Part shown: positions 1 through 11,900 of the stretch, in pieces
Layout: each line of letters begins with the position of its first letter
Position numbering within the stretch: the first letter of the stretch is position 1
Assembly (NCBI RefSeq): GCF_004193775.1
Contig: NC_041004.1
Coordinates: forward strand, 4,044,718 to 4,108,717
DNA from: Glycine soja
Lineage: Eukaryota > Streptophyta > Magnoliopsida > Fabales > Fabaceae
Direction: 5' to 3'
DNA length: 64,000 bases
Position numbers and translations under genes: made by a program
The notes under the pieces: generated by a model
The model's database searches: none
Told to the model about the DNA's origin: nothing
What the model saw: only the letters and a program-made list of their open reading frames with translations

Positions 1-908
1 TGTTCAAAATCCCCCAAATTAAGGCCTTATTATAATTTGGAACCCTATTGCTCTCTTAGAATCCTACACAAGGTCAGGAATATCAATTTCTTGGCTTAGG
101 GTTCTACTCAAAATAAATCATTATAATTCTTTCGGCTCAATATGGGTGCAAGGGATAAAATTATGTTGGGTTGGCTTTTTGGCTGAGTGGGTAAAATAAA
201 GCAAACATGGCCTTGATCATATCCACCTTAAGTAACTAATTTTAACAGTCCAAGAATGATGCAAAACTAAGAGTTTAAAAACAGGCGTTTTCTCTCACAA
301 TTAAGGTCACACTCTCATCGGGATAAATTCAGTATTAGCGTACCAGATGTGTCTTCATTCCATCAAGCTAACCTTTCCTTTTCCGTGAATCATGTTTCAT
401 TCCTTGATCTGACTTTTGCTTTCAAGACCAGTGTTTTCCAATGACTAGTAGCCTTTCAAGTGTTGAACCTTTCAGAACAAACTCAGAATTGTCATTTCTC
501 AAGTTATCATGCAATTTATTTATTCACGCATGAATTAAAACTACTGAAATTAAATTGCTGAAATCAAAATGCATAAAATCAAAATAAAGAAAAGAAATAA
601 CACAACTATCCTAAAAGAAACAAAATGCGATTAACTAAAAGAGAGATAAAGTAAGAAATCCTGGGTTGCCTCCCAGTAAGCGCTTCTTTAACGTCATTAG
701 CTTGACGAGTCAAATGCCTTCAAGGTGGCATGAAGGTCACGTAGAACACATCTTCCTTGCATTTTCGCCTCTTAGTTAGAGACGCCATGAAACTCGTGTA
801 TTCTGGAAGCACCTTCCACATTATTGCAAGAGAAGTGGTGGCGATCAAGGAAAGAATGACACTTAAGGCTTTCTCATGTTCTCCATGTCTTTCGTCCTTG
901 ACAATAAG

Positions 909-2524
909 TTAATGAGGAGGGGTATTGACTTGGAGAATGCTTCCTTGTTGAATTTCTACTTGTGAGTACTTCTCCCATTGTTGTGCCTTCTCCTCATTTC
1001 TTTCTCCTTCTTCCTTTTTTTCTCTTTCCTCATCACGCACATCTTCCTCAGTTTTCTTTTCTTCCTCTTCTCTCTCAGTGAAGCTTACCTTGCAATCCTC
1101 TTTGGGCTTCATCTCAGCGTTTACCACAAAGGTTTCAATGGGCTTTTCAACAATTGACTCAGCTAGTTGGCCTATTTGTATCTCCAGGTTTCTGATGGCT
1201 GCATCTGTGTTCTTTTGGTGTGATCTCATCTCCTGGATCAATGCCTTTGTTTCTTGAGTGTTTGCCCTTGTTTCTTGGATGAATGCCCTTATCTCCTGAG
1301 TGTTTGCCCTTGTTTCTTGGATGAATGCCCTTGTCTCCCATGTTTCTTGGATGAGGCTTAATAGCATTTCCTCTATACTGATAGGCGGCTTCTCTTGGTG
1401 ACTCTGACCCTGGCTAGGATGCTGATAAGGTGAACCCCCTTGGTTGAAGTTATTACTTGGATAATATCTCCAATCGTGGTCCTGCAAAAAATTATCGCTC
1501 TGATAGAATCCTGGTGGTCCTCTTTGATGGAATCCTTGATGATTATGACTGCCCATGTAGTTAACTTCATTGGATGCATCATCTTGGACCATGCATAAGC
1601 TTGACTCATGTGTTCCTCCACATATGTGACATCCCCTTACTTGCATAATAGACAAGTGAGAAGGACTTACCGCTTGTAGTTGCTGTTGTTGAGGGTCTCT
1701 GTCAGGGCTTCTATTTGTTGGGACAACAACTTCTTTTGAGCCAAGGTTGCATCTTGAGTGGTGAGTTCTAGAAAGCTTCTCTTTGTTGGTGCATATGTGC
1801 GATCACGAAGAATGATATGATCACTAGCCGCCATGTTTTCTATGAGTTCCATTGCCTCCTTCGATGTCTTTAGCTTGATCTTCCCTCCTACGGATGCATC
1901 TAGTAATTGCTTTGATTGTGGTCGCAGGCCATCTATGAAGATGTTTAGTTGCACCGGTTCACTGTACCCATGTGTAGGTGTCTTCCTGAGTAACCCATGG
2001 AAGCAATCGAGTGCCTCGCTGAGGGATTAATCTGGAAATTGATGGAATGAAGAGATTTCCATCTTCCCTTCAACGGTCTTTGATTCTGGGAAGTATTTCT
2101 TCAAGAATTTCTCCACCACCTCGTCCCATGTCCGCAGGCTATTCCCCTTAAACGAGCGAAGCCATATTTTTGCTTTACCTGCTAGTGAAAAAGAGAAAAG
2201 ATTGAGGCGTGTTGCATTTTCAGGAACCCCGACTATCTTCACCGTATTGCAAATGTCGATGTATGTGGCCAGGTGTGCGCATGGATCTTCACTTGGTAGG
2301 CCGTGAAATAAATTCCCTTGAATCAGCTGGATCAAGAAATATGGATATGAGAAGTTGGCCGCCTGCACCTCTGGTCTGGCTATGCTGGTGAAGTATTGAG
2401 GTATAATAGGACTAGAGTAATCCTCTAGCGTCATCCTCTTTGGACGATCTTCTGCCATGATGCGTTCTGTAGAGAAGGAATGTGCACTGTTCACAAAAGA
2501 AACAACTACCGTGCACGTTATCAC
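909..2524 (-). pseudogene. Degenerate gag of Athila-like retrotransposon
   Basis: The gag (capsid) gene is broken into three open pieces. The first, 2524-2027, carries the retrotransposon gag core, with motifs such as AKIWLRSF, TWDEVVEKFLKKYFPESK and FHQFPD. An in-frame stop at 2027-2029 ends it, and the same frame reopens as 1954-1667. A frameshift near 1690 moves the reading to 1655-909. That last piece has a zinc-knuckle-like CHICGGTHESSLC (CX2CX3HX4C) at its start, then repeated IQETRANTQE-type heptads (likely coiled coil) and a Glu/Lys-rich tail. No protease, RT or integrase follows. The family assignment is from the gag core and the tRNA-Asp primer site. Confidence 0.8.
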
Positions 2525-2730
2525 AGAATAAAAATTAAACTTAAATATCTTTTTTTATATATATATAAAAAATAAAATAAGAATGAATAAGAACAAAAAA
2601 TTGAAAAAAAAAATGAAGCACAAAAAAAATAATAGAAAAAAAAGAAAGAAGTTAAAATAAAAAATAGAAAGTGAAAACTAATTGCTTTAAAATTGGAATA
2701 TGCAAATAATCAAGTATGAAAAACAAAGTC

Positions 2731-2746
2731 CCCGGCAACGGCGCAA
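2731..2746 (-). other. Primer binding site, tRNA-Asp type
   Basis: The plus strand CCCGGCAACGGCGC matches the 3' acceptor end of plant tRNA-Asp. On the element's own (minus) strand it is therefore the complementary primer site, six bases inside the LTR end. This primer choice is common in Athila/Tat elements. Confidence 0.8.
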
Positions 2747-2752
2747 AAAACT

Positions 2753-4431
2753 TGTTAACTCGTTGGCAAGTGTACCAAATCGTCAAAAGTAGTAAAGTTC
2801 TCGGAAGTCCGAGTATCGAATCCACAGGGACTTTGTTTGTACTTAGATTAATGTAAACTCAATTTAAAAGCAAGAGATAAGAATTTAAAATAAAAGATAA
2901 AGAAAGATAGAAGATAAGGTAAAGAAAAGATAAGATATTTAAAGATAAAATTAGAAGATAAAAGAAAAGATAAGATATTTAAAGATAAAATTAGAAGATA
3001 AAAGAAAAAGATAAAAGATTGAAAGATCAAAATAAAAGATAAAATATTTAAATTGCGATATGATAAAGATAACTACTTCTACGAAATTCAAATAAAGGAA
3101 GAACAAAGTCTAAATCTACTCAGCCTAAATACTTACTCCTAAATAGGGAATAACTACTCCTAATAAAACCCAACAGTAAAATAAGGAATAACTACTTTTA
3201 AGAAAAACCAACAATAAAAATAGGGAATAAAATCTATATATTAAAATCGCTAAAGCCTAACAAGTTTAATCAGCCTAGATATATGGATTCAGGATTTGTC
3301 TGTTATCAATACCAGTGAACGAATTCTGCCCCACATCTATCCATCTACCTGCCCCTGATGCCTCATGATGAGAAGCCTACCTTAATCACCTATCTTCCAA
3401 ATGCTCTTTGCGAAGACTCAATAACTAAGATGCACTAAGATTACATTCTAGATGTTTGCTAAAGTATGGGCATTGGGTCAATGCGAGCCCTATGATTTCT
3501 TTCTTTTGTTGTTCTATTAAGCGTTACCCTCTTCCGAGTAGCCTAACCCTTAAAACCGATTCACACATTCATTCCTTATCCCTAATTAGGCTTTACCCTC
3601 TCCCGAGTGGCCTAAAGACTAACAGAAAATAAAGTCCAAGATGCAAAATAAATAAGAAAGAAAAGCAGATAAAAGAACATGGAAGAAAAACCCTCTAAAA
3701 GATCACCCGATAATTTCTTCCTTTTAATGTTCTATTAAGCGTTACCTTCTCCCGAGTGGCCTAACCCTTAAAACAAATTCAAGTATTCATTCCTTACCCC
3801 TAATTAGGCTTTACCCTCTCCCGAGTGGACTAAACCCTAACAGAAAATAAGGTCCGAGATACAAGATGAAAAAGAAAGAACGGTAAAATAATAGAACCTA
3901 GAAGGAATTCCTTTTTTTATTGATAACTCTTGAAATGCTCCATACATCATTGGCTTTTTAGGCCTGTCAGGGCCCTAGCTAAGGGATTAGCCACTCATGG
4001 TCATGAGGGCTTTACAATGAGAAGGGGGTGAAAAAAGAAAGGGAGTAAATGAAACCCCTAGGAGAGGGGGTTCTATGATGGTCTCCTCCTTTGGACTGAT
4101 TTTCTATTTATAGCTGCTGAAGTGGGCTTTGGGCCTTCGTAGGCGTGCTTAGCGCGACACCCCGCGCTTAGCGCGTGTACTTCCTGGCCCACTTAGTCAT
4201 GTGACGCGTGCTAAGCCCGTGTATTGGGTTGGGCCTTCTTCAAATTTTCTTCTTTTCTTTAATTTTTTTGCCCTTTTTGCTTGTTACACCTCCAATTTTT
4301 ATATCTGCAACCAAAATTTCAATTTAATTAATTTTCTAACTTTTAATCACAAATAATTGCTAAATAATTAATTTCAGGTCAATATTTGAGTAATTTTCTA
4401 CTATCAAAATACAATTATTTAACAGTTATCA
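2753..4431 (-). repeat. 5' LTR of the Athila-like element
   Basis: The LTR is bounded by TG/CA ends: it reads TGTTAACTCG at the left and AACAGTTATCA at the right on the plus strand. It is about 1.68 kb. Its transcription direction is minus, with TATAAATAG at 4112-4104 as a likely promoter box. It contains an A-rich stretch with a duplicated 36 bp unit (2934-3005). A second duplication of about 170 bp has units starting near 3513 and 3717 and carries the repeated CTCTCCCGAGTGG motif. Around 4148-4215 there are GCGCTTAGCGCG-type GC-rich palindromes. The partner LTR is outside the window, so the insertion cannot be dated here. Confidence 0.8.
4104..4112 (-). promoter_or_regulatory. Putative LTR TATA box
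   Basis: TATAAATAG on the minus strand lies about 320 bases inside the start of the LTR, where an RNA polymerase II promoter of this element would be expected. Confidence 0.45.
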
Positions 4432-4951
4432 GGTAGGTACAATTTCTCCAGGCCAATCAACCATATCTAAAAAATAAAAAAAAAGTTTCCCACGGTCATG
4501 AATTTCACTCTAGCCTCAATAATCTTAAGGAGAAATTAAGTTAGAAAATAACAACAATGATGTGTAACATTTTTCCAGAGAATCATTATATTTAAGTATT
4601 TATCAATGTTGTTTCTTAGTACCTGTATTGTTACTTCTTCGAAGCTAGGGGTTAAGCAGCACTCTTCAGTGAATTTGATTTAAATGATATCACACGTTGC
4701 CTTTGATAATTTGTTGATTCTCTGTAGATTCAGTAACATACATACAAGCTCAATTTCCATTTCAGAATGAATTGGATTTAGTAAAACGTAAAAGGAGAAA
4801 GACATGAAATGAAACATATCCTTGACAGAAATAGTTTTGTAGTTGGTTAGACTTAGAAGATACCTGTTGATCATCCTTGGTGGCTAAATCCATCTATCGT
4901 CAACCTTAATGCCAGGGATGTGGCAAATTTTAGGCCAAATTAGAGGGTGCT
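4432..4951 (-). other. NLR 3' tail and downstream region
   Basis: This stretch separates the Athila LTR from the NLR stop. In a different frame from the main ORF, the first 70 or so bases downstream of the stop still read a typical C-terminal tail of this NLR family, including WPKICHIPGIKVDDRWI, ending at a TAG at 4884-4886. The rest looks like 3' UTR or intergenic DNA. It includes a possible splice donor just beyond, at about 4860. No other gene is visible. Confidence 0.5.
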
Positions 4952-6874
4952 TCATGCGGCATCGTTTTCCAGCAAAGGACATCTCTCTATGGTTAATTTT
5001 ATTAGAGAGTCAGGAAGCCTTTCTCCCACCATATTTTCCAGCAAAGGACATCTTATTATGGTTAATTGTTGCAGGGATGTGAGATGGAGAAGCCCCGTGC
5101 AGTCCAACATCTCCAGATTTGAGAATCCATATAGAAACAGACACGTAAGGGAGGGAGGCAGCAAACCCTCCTTAGGGAAGGACTTGATGCCATCACATCG
5201 ACCCCCAACATAGAGATCAGTAAGCATGCCCATGGATGGCCATGCTAGGCCGCTCAGTAGTTTCTCACAATTGTCAATCCGAACTGTTCTCAGGTTAGGT
5301 GGCATACCCCCTTCTGGAAACGACTCAATTTCTGGGCAGTCGGATATGACGAGACATTCTAACTTTGGGAGAAGACTACTCATCTCTTCAGGCAACGACT
5401 TCAACTTGTCAGAGCCCCAAACTTTGAAAGTAATCAAGTTGGGCGCAGGCAATCCTTCTCTCCAGAATGATACAAAGTTGGGGCATTCACAAATGTTCAA
5501 ATAACACAGACACTCAAATGACTCTGCCCCTGAAACCGAAAGATATTCCATATTTTCACAGTCTGTGATTATGAGATCTCGGAGATTTGGAAAGGTAACC
5601 AATGGAAGAGATGTAAGTGAATCACAACTCCTTCGTATTGACAGTGTTTCCAGTAACTCATGTTTATGTTGCGTCGGGAATTCCAGTTTTTTAAGATGCG
5701 AGATATGCAGAGTCTTCAGTGATTCAGGTAAACGACCACCCGGAAATGATACGGCTGACAAGCAATCCATTAATCTTAAAGACCGGAGACAAGTTGGTTG
5801 GAAGTTAGTGATGGCCTCCATCATGGACTCCACCATTGGGCTTCCTGCTACTGCTATAGTTTCTACCAAGAGAGGAAACGCATGCAGTGCTACTTTATTG
5901 CTTTTACTTATCTCCAAACTTTGAATGGCGGGAGCCGTTGGGAGAGAAGAGACAAGCAGCTCGCAATTAATTATATAAAGTGTTGTCAGAGCAGGAAGGT
6001 GATTCGGCAAACTTCCCTCTAGTTTGGGGCAGTCACGTATGTAAAGACTTTTAAGCACAGGAAAAGCTTCTGACTCGAAGGAACTCCACACCTCCCAACA
6101 AGGCATGTCATAAAAGTCCAGAGATTCAAGGGAGGGAAAGGACGTCCCAGAACGACATTCTTCATTCTTGTAGAAACCTGCATCAATAGTCTTCAGCCTA
6201 TTCAATCTTGAAATTTCAAGGACCTTGAGAGAAGGTAGTTGTCCAAGTGAAGGAAGCATACTACAGTTGTCACAATCACGCAATTTTAGACTAATCATAT
6301 TGCAGTAGGAAGAATTTCCCATCCAATCTGGAAATCTGGTTCCTTCATAACCTTTTATTTCCAACGATTCAATGTTAAAGTGAGGCTGTAACTTGCAAAG
6401 CACATCTATTTCAAGTTGGAAGTTGGTATTGTTGTTGTTACATCTAGACCATTCCAACTGTAAACTATTAATGTGTTTTTTATCCATCATCCTTGCCTCC
6501 AACGCTTCATCACTTTGGGAAACATTCTCCCAGTTCCTAATTTCAAGTTGACCACGAAGATTTGAAAGTCCTCCCAATTCTTTGATCCCATTCTCTTCGT
6601 GCTTGCCCACAACAAAGAAATCCAGACGTTGTAAATGATTTAATTTACTCATTCCTCTCGGCATCTCTTTTATAGGAGTATAAGAAATATCAAGATGACG
6701 CAAGTTAACAAGATTGCACATGTCACTAGGCAACTTAGTCAGTTTTCTGCAACAACACAACTTCAAAGTTTGCAGATTGTACAAATTACACACTGACTCT
6801 GGCAGTGTTTCTATACTTGAACGAGAGAGATCTAAATAGCGCAGATGGATCAATTTACCTATTGAATCAGGCAA
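4952..6874 (-). pseudogene. LRR half of CC-NB-ARC-LRR resistance gene (RPP13-like 1 family)
   Basis: This 640-codon open frame is in the same frame as the CC-NB-ARC half upstream, separated from it by a TAG at 6914-6916. It begins with classical LRRs (LPDSIGKLIHLRYLDLS, then LPESVCNLYNLQTLKL). The linker motif LNHLQRLDFFVVGKHEENGIKELGGLSNLRGQL is typical of this family, and about twenty irregular LRRs follow to the end. The LRR domain normally senses pathogen effectors and holds the NB-ARC switch inactive. As the DNA stands this half would not be translated from the NLR start. The C terminus is also frameshifted, ending in a premature TGA at 4952-4954. I infer a pseudogene, unless the TAG is a sequencing error. 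Confidence 0.85.
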
Positions 6875-6913
6875 AGAATCCAGACTTTGGAAGTCATGAA
6901 ATGATAAAACTCT

Positions 6914-8626
6914 CTACATAAGCTTCGACACTATGATACATTGTGCCTCCTCGTTGTTGAATGGAGCAGCTTCAAAATTGATAATGGACAAGAAAGTTCT
7001 CAGAAATTTTGCTCTACCAACAACATCAAAGTTGTCCAAGACTGAAGAATTGAATTTCGTAAATGACAAATGACGAGTCTTGGTCTTGATCTTTGTTTCT
7101 TTCCCAAGTTCTTCTGATCTAAAGTAAAAATCTCCACCGAGTGATGTGGCTAGATCATGCATGAGGTCATGCATCACAAAACATTTGCCATAAGGCCAAC
7201 TACTTCTACTTGTGTTTGAACGTTGGAAAAATGATCTCGAAACCAAATCATCAAAATACTCATGACCAACCTCTTCTAAAGTCCTACCTTTGCTTGATTT
7301 CTTCAAAAGATCTTCGGCCATCCACAACAAGATTAATTCGTTTTTTTCAAATTCGTAATCTTGTGGATACAAGGAACAATAAACAAAGCACCGTTTTAAA
7401 TGTGGAGGGAGATAATGATAACTAAGTCTCAGTGCTGGAATAACTTTACACTCACTTTCAGAAAGTTCCCAAATGTTACTATTGAGAATATTATTCCAAT
7501 CCACGATGTCATGCTTTCTTCTCAACATGCCTCCAAGCGACTGTGCTGCTAAAGGCAGTCCGTTGCACTTTTTAACAATCTCCTTTCCAATTTTTTCGAG
7601 TGTTGTTGTGTTCTCGTTCGATTCAGAGGAAAGACACGCATGGTTCGCAAACACTGACCAACAATCTTCATTCGACAATTGGTTTAGATGATAGGTGTGA
7701 ACAGTTTGGACTATAGATGCTGTTTTTTCACTGCGGGTTGTTAGAAGGATCTTACTTCTCCTAATCCCACAGTTAAATGGTTTCTTAATAAGACTCCAAT
7801 CAACATAATCCTCTGTCCAAACATCATCCAAGACAATTAAGAATTTTTTATCTTTCAGCTTGTCCATCAATTCAAGATGAAGTAGATTCAGATCATTCAA
7901 TTTACAAGGCTCTCCAGTAATAGCCTCTATCATAGTTTTTGTGATCTTCAGAACATCAAATTCTTTAGAAATACAAACCCATGCCTTAAAGTCAAATATC
8001 TCTACCAGATTCTCATCATTGTACACCAGTTGGGCCAAAGTAGTTTTTCCAACCCCACCCATGCCCACAATAGGAACCACAGACACTTCTCTACCGTCAC
8101 TGTTATCCTCCGACAACAACTTGATTATGGCCTCCTTATCTTTCTCCCTACCATATATATGAGATCCATCTTCCACAGATGTTGATGGAGCTTTCCATGA
8201 CAAGTTCTCCACTGCACTCTCTTTCAAATCAAGACTCTCCTTGAGTTTTAAATGAGACTCAAGTGTGACAACTATGTCCTCCAACTTACTAACAATCTTC
8301 CTATCGGGAAAGCGAGAAAAAAAGTTTCTTACCTTCTTTTGGGTGGCAGCTTTGGTGAAAACATGGTCGAGTAAGTCATCGGCCTCATAGACAGCATCTT
8401 TGAGATCATCGAGCCAGTGTTTGACATTGGTGTTTGTGATCTGTTTCTTCTCGGCATCATCAAGCACAGCTCCAACCACTCTGATAGTGGTCTCCAACTT
8501 TTGAAGCAACTTCTTGCTAAGCTTCTTTCCAAGGATCAAGTCAACAAACTTAGGTGAAGCCAGCCTGTCGAAAAGCACATCAAGGAAAGCAGAGAGAAAG
8601 GCACCACCTACCACTGCTGCTGCCAT
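6914..8626 (-). CDS. CC-NB-ARC disease resistance protein, truncated before the LRR
   Basis: The 570-codon frame starts at ATG 8626. Residues 1-90 form an Rx-type coiled coil with an EDVID-like stretch at 71-87. The NB-ARC domain follows: P-loop GMGGVGKTT at 188-196, kinase-2 FLIVLDDVW at 262-270, RNBS-B SKILLTTR at 291-298, GLPLA at 356-360, RNBS-D CFVYCSLYP near 413-421 and MHD at 485-487. All nucleotide-binding residues look intact. It acts in the cytosol as an ATP/ADP switch for effector-triggered immunity. Translation ends at TAG 6914-6916, just before the LRRs. That could leave a CC-NB protein or a dead gene. A copia element sits 21 bp upstream of the ATG, splitting the gene from its native promoter. 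Confidence 0.9.
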   Translation of the reverse strand: MAAAVVGGAFLSAFLDVLFDRLASPKFVDLILGKKLSKKLLQKLETTIRVVGAVLDDAEKKQITNTNVKHWLDDLKDAVYEADDLLDHVFTKAATQKKVRNFFSRFPDRKIVSKLEDIVVTLESHLKLKESLDLKESAVENLSWKAPSTSVEDGSHIYGREKDKEAIIKLLSEDNSDGREVSVVPIVGMGGVGKTTLAQLVYNDENLVEIFDFKAWVCISKEFDVLKITKTMIEAITGEPCKLNDLNLLHLELMDKLKDKKFLIVLDDVWTEDYVDWSLIKKPFNCGIRRSKILLTTRSEKTASIVQTVHTYHLNQLSNEDCWSVFANHACLSSESNENTTTLEKIGKEIVKKCNGLPLAAQSLGGMLRRKHDIVDWNNILNSNIWELSESECKVIPALRLSYHYLPPHLKRCFVYCSLYPQDYEFEKNELILLWMAEDLLKKSSKGRTLEEVGHEYFDDLVSRSFFQRSNTSRSSWPYGKCFVMHDLMHDLATSLGGDFYFRSEELGKETKIKTKTRHLSFTKFNSSVLDNFDVVGRAKFLRTFLSIINFEAAPFNNEEAQCIIVSKLM

Positions 8627-8652
8627 TATCTCAAGAACAAAAGATGATCAGA
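8627..8652 (-). promoter_or_regulatory. Remaining 5' leader of the NLR, ending in copia target duplication
   Basis: Only 26 bases of the native leader remain next to the ATG. The outer five, TCAGA (8648-8652), are the left target-site duplication of the copia. The leader resumes at 13640. The homologous uninterrupted leader is seen at 29573-29600. Confidence 0.85.
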
Positions 8653-8863
8653 TATCAGCTTTATTACCATTAGATTTGTATATATCTAAATTAGTTAGTT
8701 TTGTAATTAGTTAGTTACAATTCTGTTAGGAGGTTAGAAGATTTCTCACCTTGTATAGATTAATATATAAGGCCTAATCCTATCTGTAATAAGATAGAGT
8801 TTTCCCTTTTCACATTCAATGAGAATGAGTTTTCCTTTGTTCACCTTGATCCTCTTGTCAACA
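8653..8863 (+). repeat. 5' LTR of copia element
   Basis: This 211 bp LTR starts TATCAGC and ends GTCAACA. A TATA-like TAATATATAAGG at 8761-8772 could be the promoter. It matches the 3' LTR over its full length. Confidence 0.93.
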
Positions 8864-8875
8864 TGGTATCAGAGC
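8864..8875 (+). other. Primer binding site, initiator tRNA-Met type
   Basis: TGGTATCAGAGC directly abuts the 5' LTR. It is the standard plant copia primer site complementary to the initiator tRNA-Met 3' end. Confidence 0.93.
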
Positions 8876-8994
8876 TCACATGAGTTCTGGTAGCCATTGT
8901 TGCACTTCTTCCAAAATTGTTATTCTTCCCTTTTCTGTTGAATCTTTGATCTCCTTCTATCTTTTGATCCATTCTTTCTTTTGAAGTTTCATCA

Positions 8995-11900
8995 ATGGCA
9001 CTCCAGAACTTCGTTGATTTTTCTACAAACTCTGCGAATCCATACTATCTGCATCCGAATGAGAATCCAGCTCTAGTTCTTGTTTCTCCTTCTTTAACGG
9101 CCAAGAACTACCACACTTGGTCCCGTTCGATGCACATCGCGTTAATTTCGAAGAACAAAGACAAGTTCATCGATGGATCTCTTCCCAAACCTCCCGTTTC
9201 CGATCCGTTATATGCACCGTGGATCCGCTGCAACACTATGGTTCTCGCTTGGATTCACCGATCAATTTCTGATTCCATCGCAAAATCGGTACTTTGGATC
9301 GATACCGCTGCTGGTGTTTGGAAGAATCTACGTATTAGGTTTTCTCAGAGTGATATCTTCCGCATTTCCGATCTACAAGAGGATCTGTATCGTTTCCGTC
9401 AAGGAACGCTTGATGTATCTGATTACTTCACTCAATTGAAGATCTACTGGGACGAATTGGAGAATTATCGTCCAATCCCTCACTGTAAGTGCTCAATTCC
9501 CTGTTCTTGTGGTGGAATTGATTCTGTTAGGGTTTATCGCGAACAAGATTACGTTATTCGCTTTCTTAAAGGCTTGAATGACCGGTTTTCGCATTCTAAA
9601 TCACAAATCATGATGATGAATCCTCTCCCGGACATTGATCACGTTTTCTCCCTGGTTATTCAACAAGAACGTGAAATGCTAGGCTCTAATTCTGATTCAG
9701 TCTCTGAAGCTACTTCTGACTCTGCTATGGCTATGCAAGTCAATTCCAATCAGAGCAATTTCAATGGTAAAGGGGGATATTACAACAAAGGCAAGGGCTC
9801 TTCTAAAGGTGGTAATCGAGTTTGCACTCACTGTGGCAAAACAAATCACATCGTCGACAATTGTTTTGAGAAGATTGGCTACCCTCCCGGATACAAGACC
9901 AATAAGTCCAAGAATTCATCATCATCATCTCAGGCCAACAATACCTCAAATGCTTCTGCTCTGGAATCAACCCAACAAGGTTCCTCTGCACAGTCCAGTT
10001 TTCAATTTACACAAGAGATGTACCAAGGCATTCTTGAAGCTCTTCAACAGTCAAAAGTTGGTTCTCAACCAAAGGCCAATTTAGTAACCACATCTCCCTT
10101 TGCTTTGCATTCCCCTTCCTCCAATCCAAATGGTAAGAATCCTTCTCTTTGGATACTAGATACCGGTGCTACTGATCATATTACTTTTGATCTTTCCTCT
10201 CTTACCACTTATCAAAACATTGTCCCTGTCCCTGTTTCTTTACCCAATGGATCACAGGTTCTAGCTTCCATCTCTGGTAGTGTAGTTATCTCACCTTTAA
10301 TTACTATCCATCATGTTCTTTACATTCCTTGCTTTCATGTCAATTTGATGTCTGTCACAAAATTAGCTAGTACAAATAATTGCCATTTAAGTTTCACTAC
10401 TGATTTGTGCAAGATTTTGCAGAATCATTCTCTGGAAACGATTGGTACAGCTAAGCTTCAAAGAGGATTGTATGTGATAGATACTGCTGATATGATTCGT
10501 TCTTGTAATTCAATTTCTTCTCATTCTTTTGAGCTTTGGCATTCCAGATTAGGACATGTATCAAATTCTGGTATGCAAGCTATTTCTAAACAATTTCCTT
10601 TCATACCTTGTAAGAACAACATGTCACCTTGTGACAGCTGTCATTTTTCTAAACAAAAGAGGCTTCCTTTTCCTAATAGCATTACTACTTCTTTATCTCC
10701 TTTTGAACTATTGCATGCTGATGTTTGGGGTCCATATTCCACCATTTCCCTTCTAGGACATAAATATTTTCTCACCTTAGTAGATGATTATTCCAGATTT
10801 ACCTGGGTCATTTTTCTCAAAAATAAAAGTGAAACTAAAAACCACATTATTAACTTTGTTGCTTATCTAGAAAATCAATTCAACACATCCTTAAAATGTC
10901 TTAGATCTGACAATGGGACTGAATTTGCCTTAAATGATTTCTTTCTATCTAAGGGGATTATCCATCAAAAATCATGTGTTGAGACCCCTCAACAGAATGG
11001 TGTAGTTGAACGTAAACACCAGCATATTTTGAATGTGGCTAGGTCCTTCTTTTTTCATTCCAATGTTCCTCTCACTATGTGGAATTTTTGTGTTCAACAT
11101 GCTGTCCATGTTATAAACAGAATTCCTAGTCCCTTACTTAAGTCTAAATCCCCTTATGAATTGTTATTCAAATTACCACCTACCCTTCTCCACCTTAAAG
11201 TCTTTGGTTGTTTGTCCTATGCCACTACTATACAAGCACATCGTACCAAATTTGACTCTAGAGCCAGAAAATGTGTTTTCATTGGTTACAAAGATGGTAC
11301 TAAAGGCTACATACTTTATGACCTTCACTCACACAATATTTTCCTCTCACGCAATGTTATTTTCTATGAGCATTGTTTGCCTTTCAAAACTGTTCCTGGA
11401 CCCACTCCCTCAAATACTCCATCTAATTTTCCACTTTATGATGATCCTTTGGACATCTCACCTCATCCTTGTGTGGACTCCTCTCCTTTATCCACCGGTT
11501 TGATAGACAGTACAAGCACCAGCCCTGCATCCATTCCACCCATAGATCACACTTTGGACTCTAGTTCCTTACCTACCCCTGCTGCTACAGCTCATCCTAC
11601 TCATCCTACTTCTGATCTTGATCAAAATTCAATAGATCAAACATCATCCCACATTACTAATGTTCCTGTTACTTTAGAGCCACCCTTACCCTTATCTACC
11701 AGAGTGTCAACTCGTCCAAAACGACCTCCTGGTTATTTACAGGACTATCACTGCAATGTCATATCTAGCTGTACCAATCAGTTTTCAAGTAATGTTGCTT
11801 ACCCCCTTTCTTCTGTTTTATCTTATAATAATTGTTCTCCTGATTACAAAATATTTTGTTGCTCTATTTCTTCCACCATTGAGCCCAAAACCTATAACCA

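Larger units (their letters stand above)
1..2752 (-). mobile_element. Athila-like Ty3/gypsy element, internal region (left part cut by window edge)
   Basis: This is the internal part of an LTR retrotransposon read on the minus strand. From right to left it holds a primer binding site, a damaged gag, and then about 900 bases with no open frame. The conserved noncoding patch near 660-720 resembles sequence that, from memory of legume Athila elements, normally lies after integrase. If so, pol is deleted and the element is non-autonomous. That last point is inference; the gag and primer site are seen directly. The second LTR would lie beyond position 1. Confidence 0.75.

Noticed and set aside
5226..6022. 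Plus-strand ORFs opposite the LRR region
   Set aside because: They are shadows of the minus-strand NLR coding sequence with no recognisable domain.
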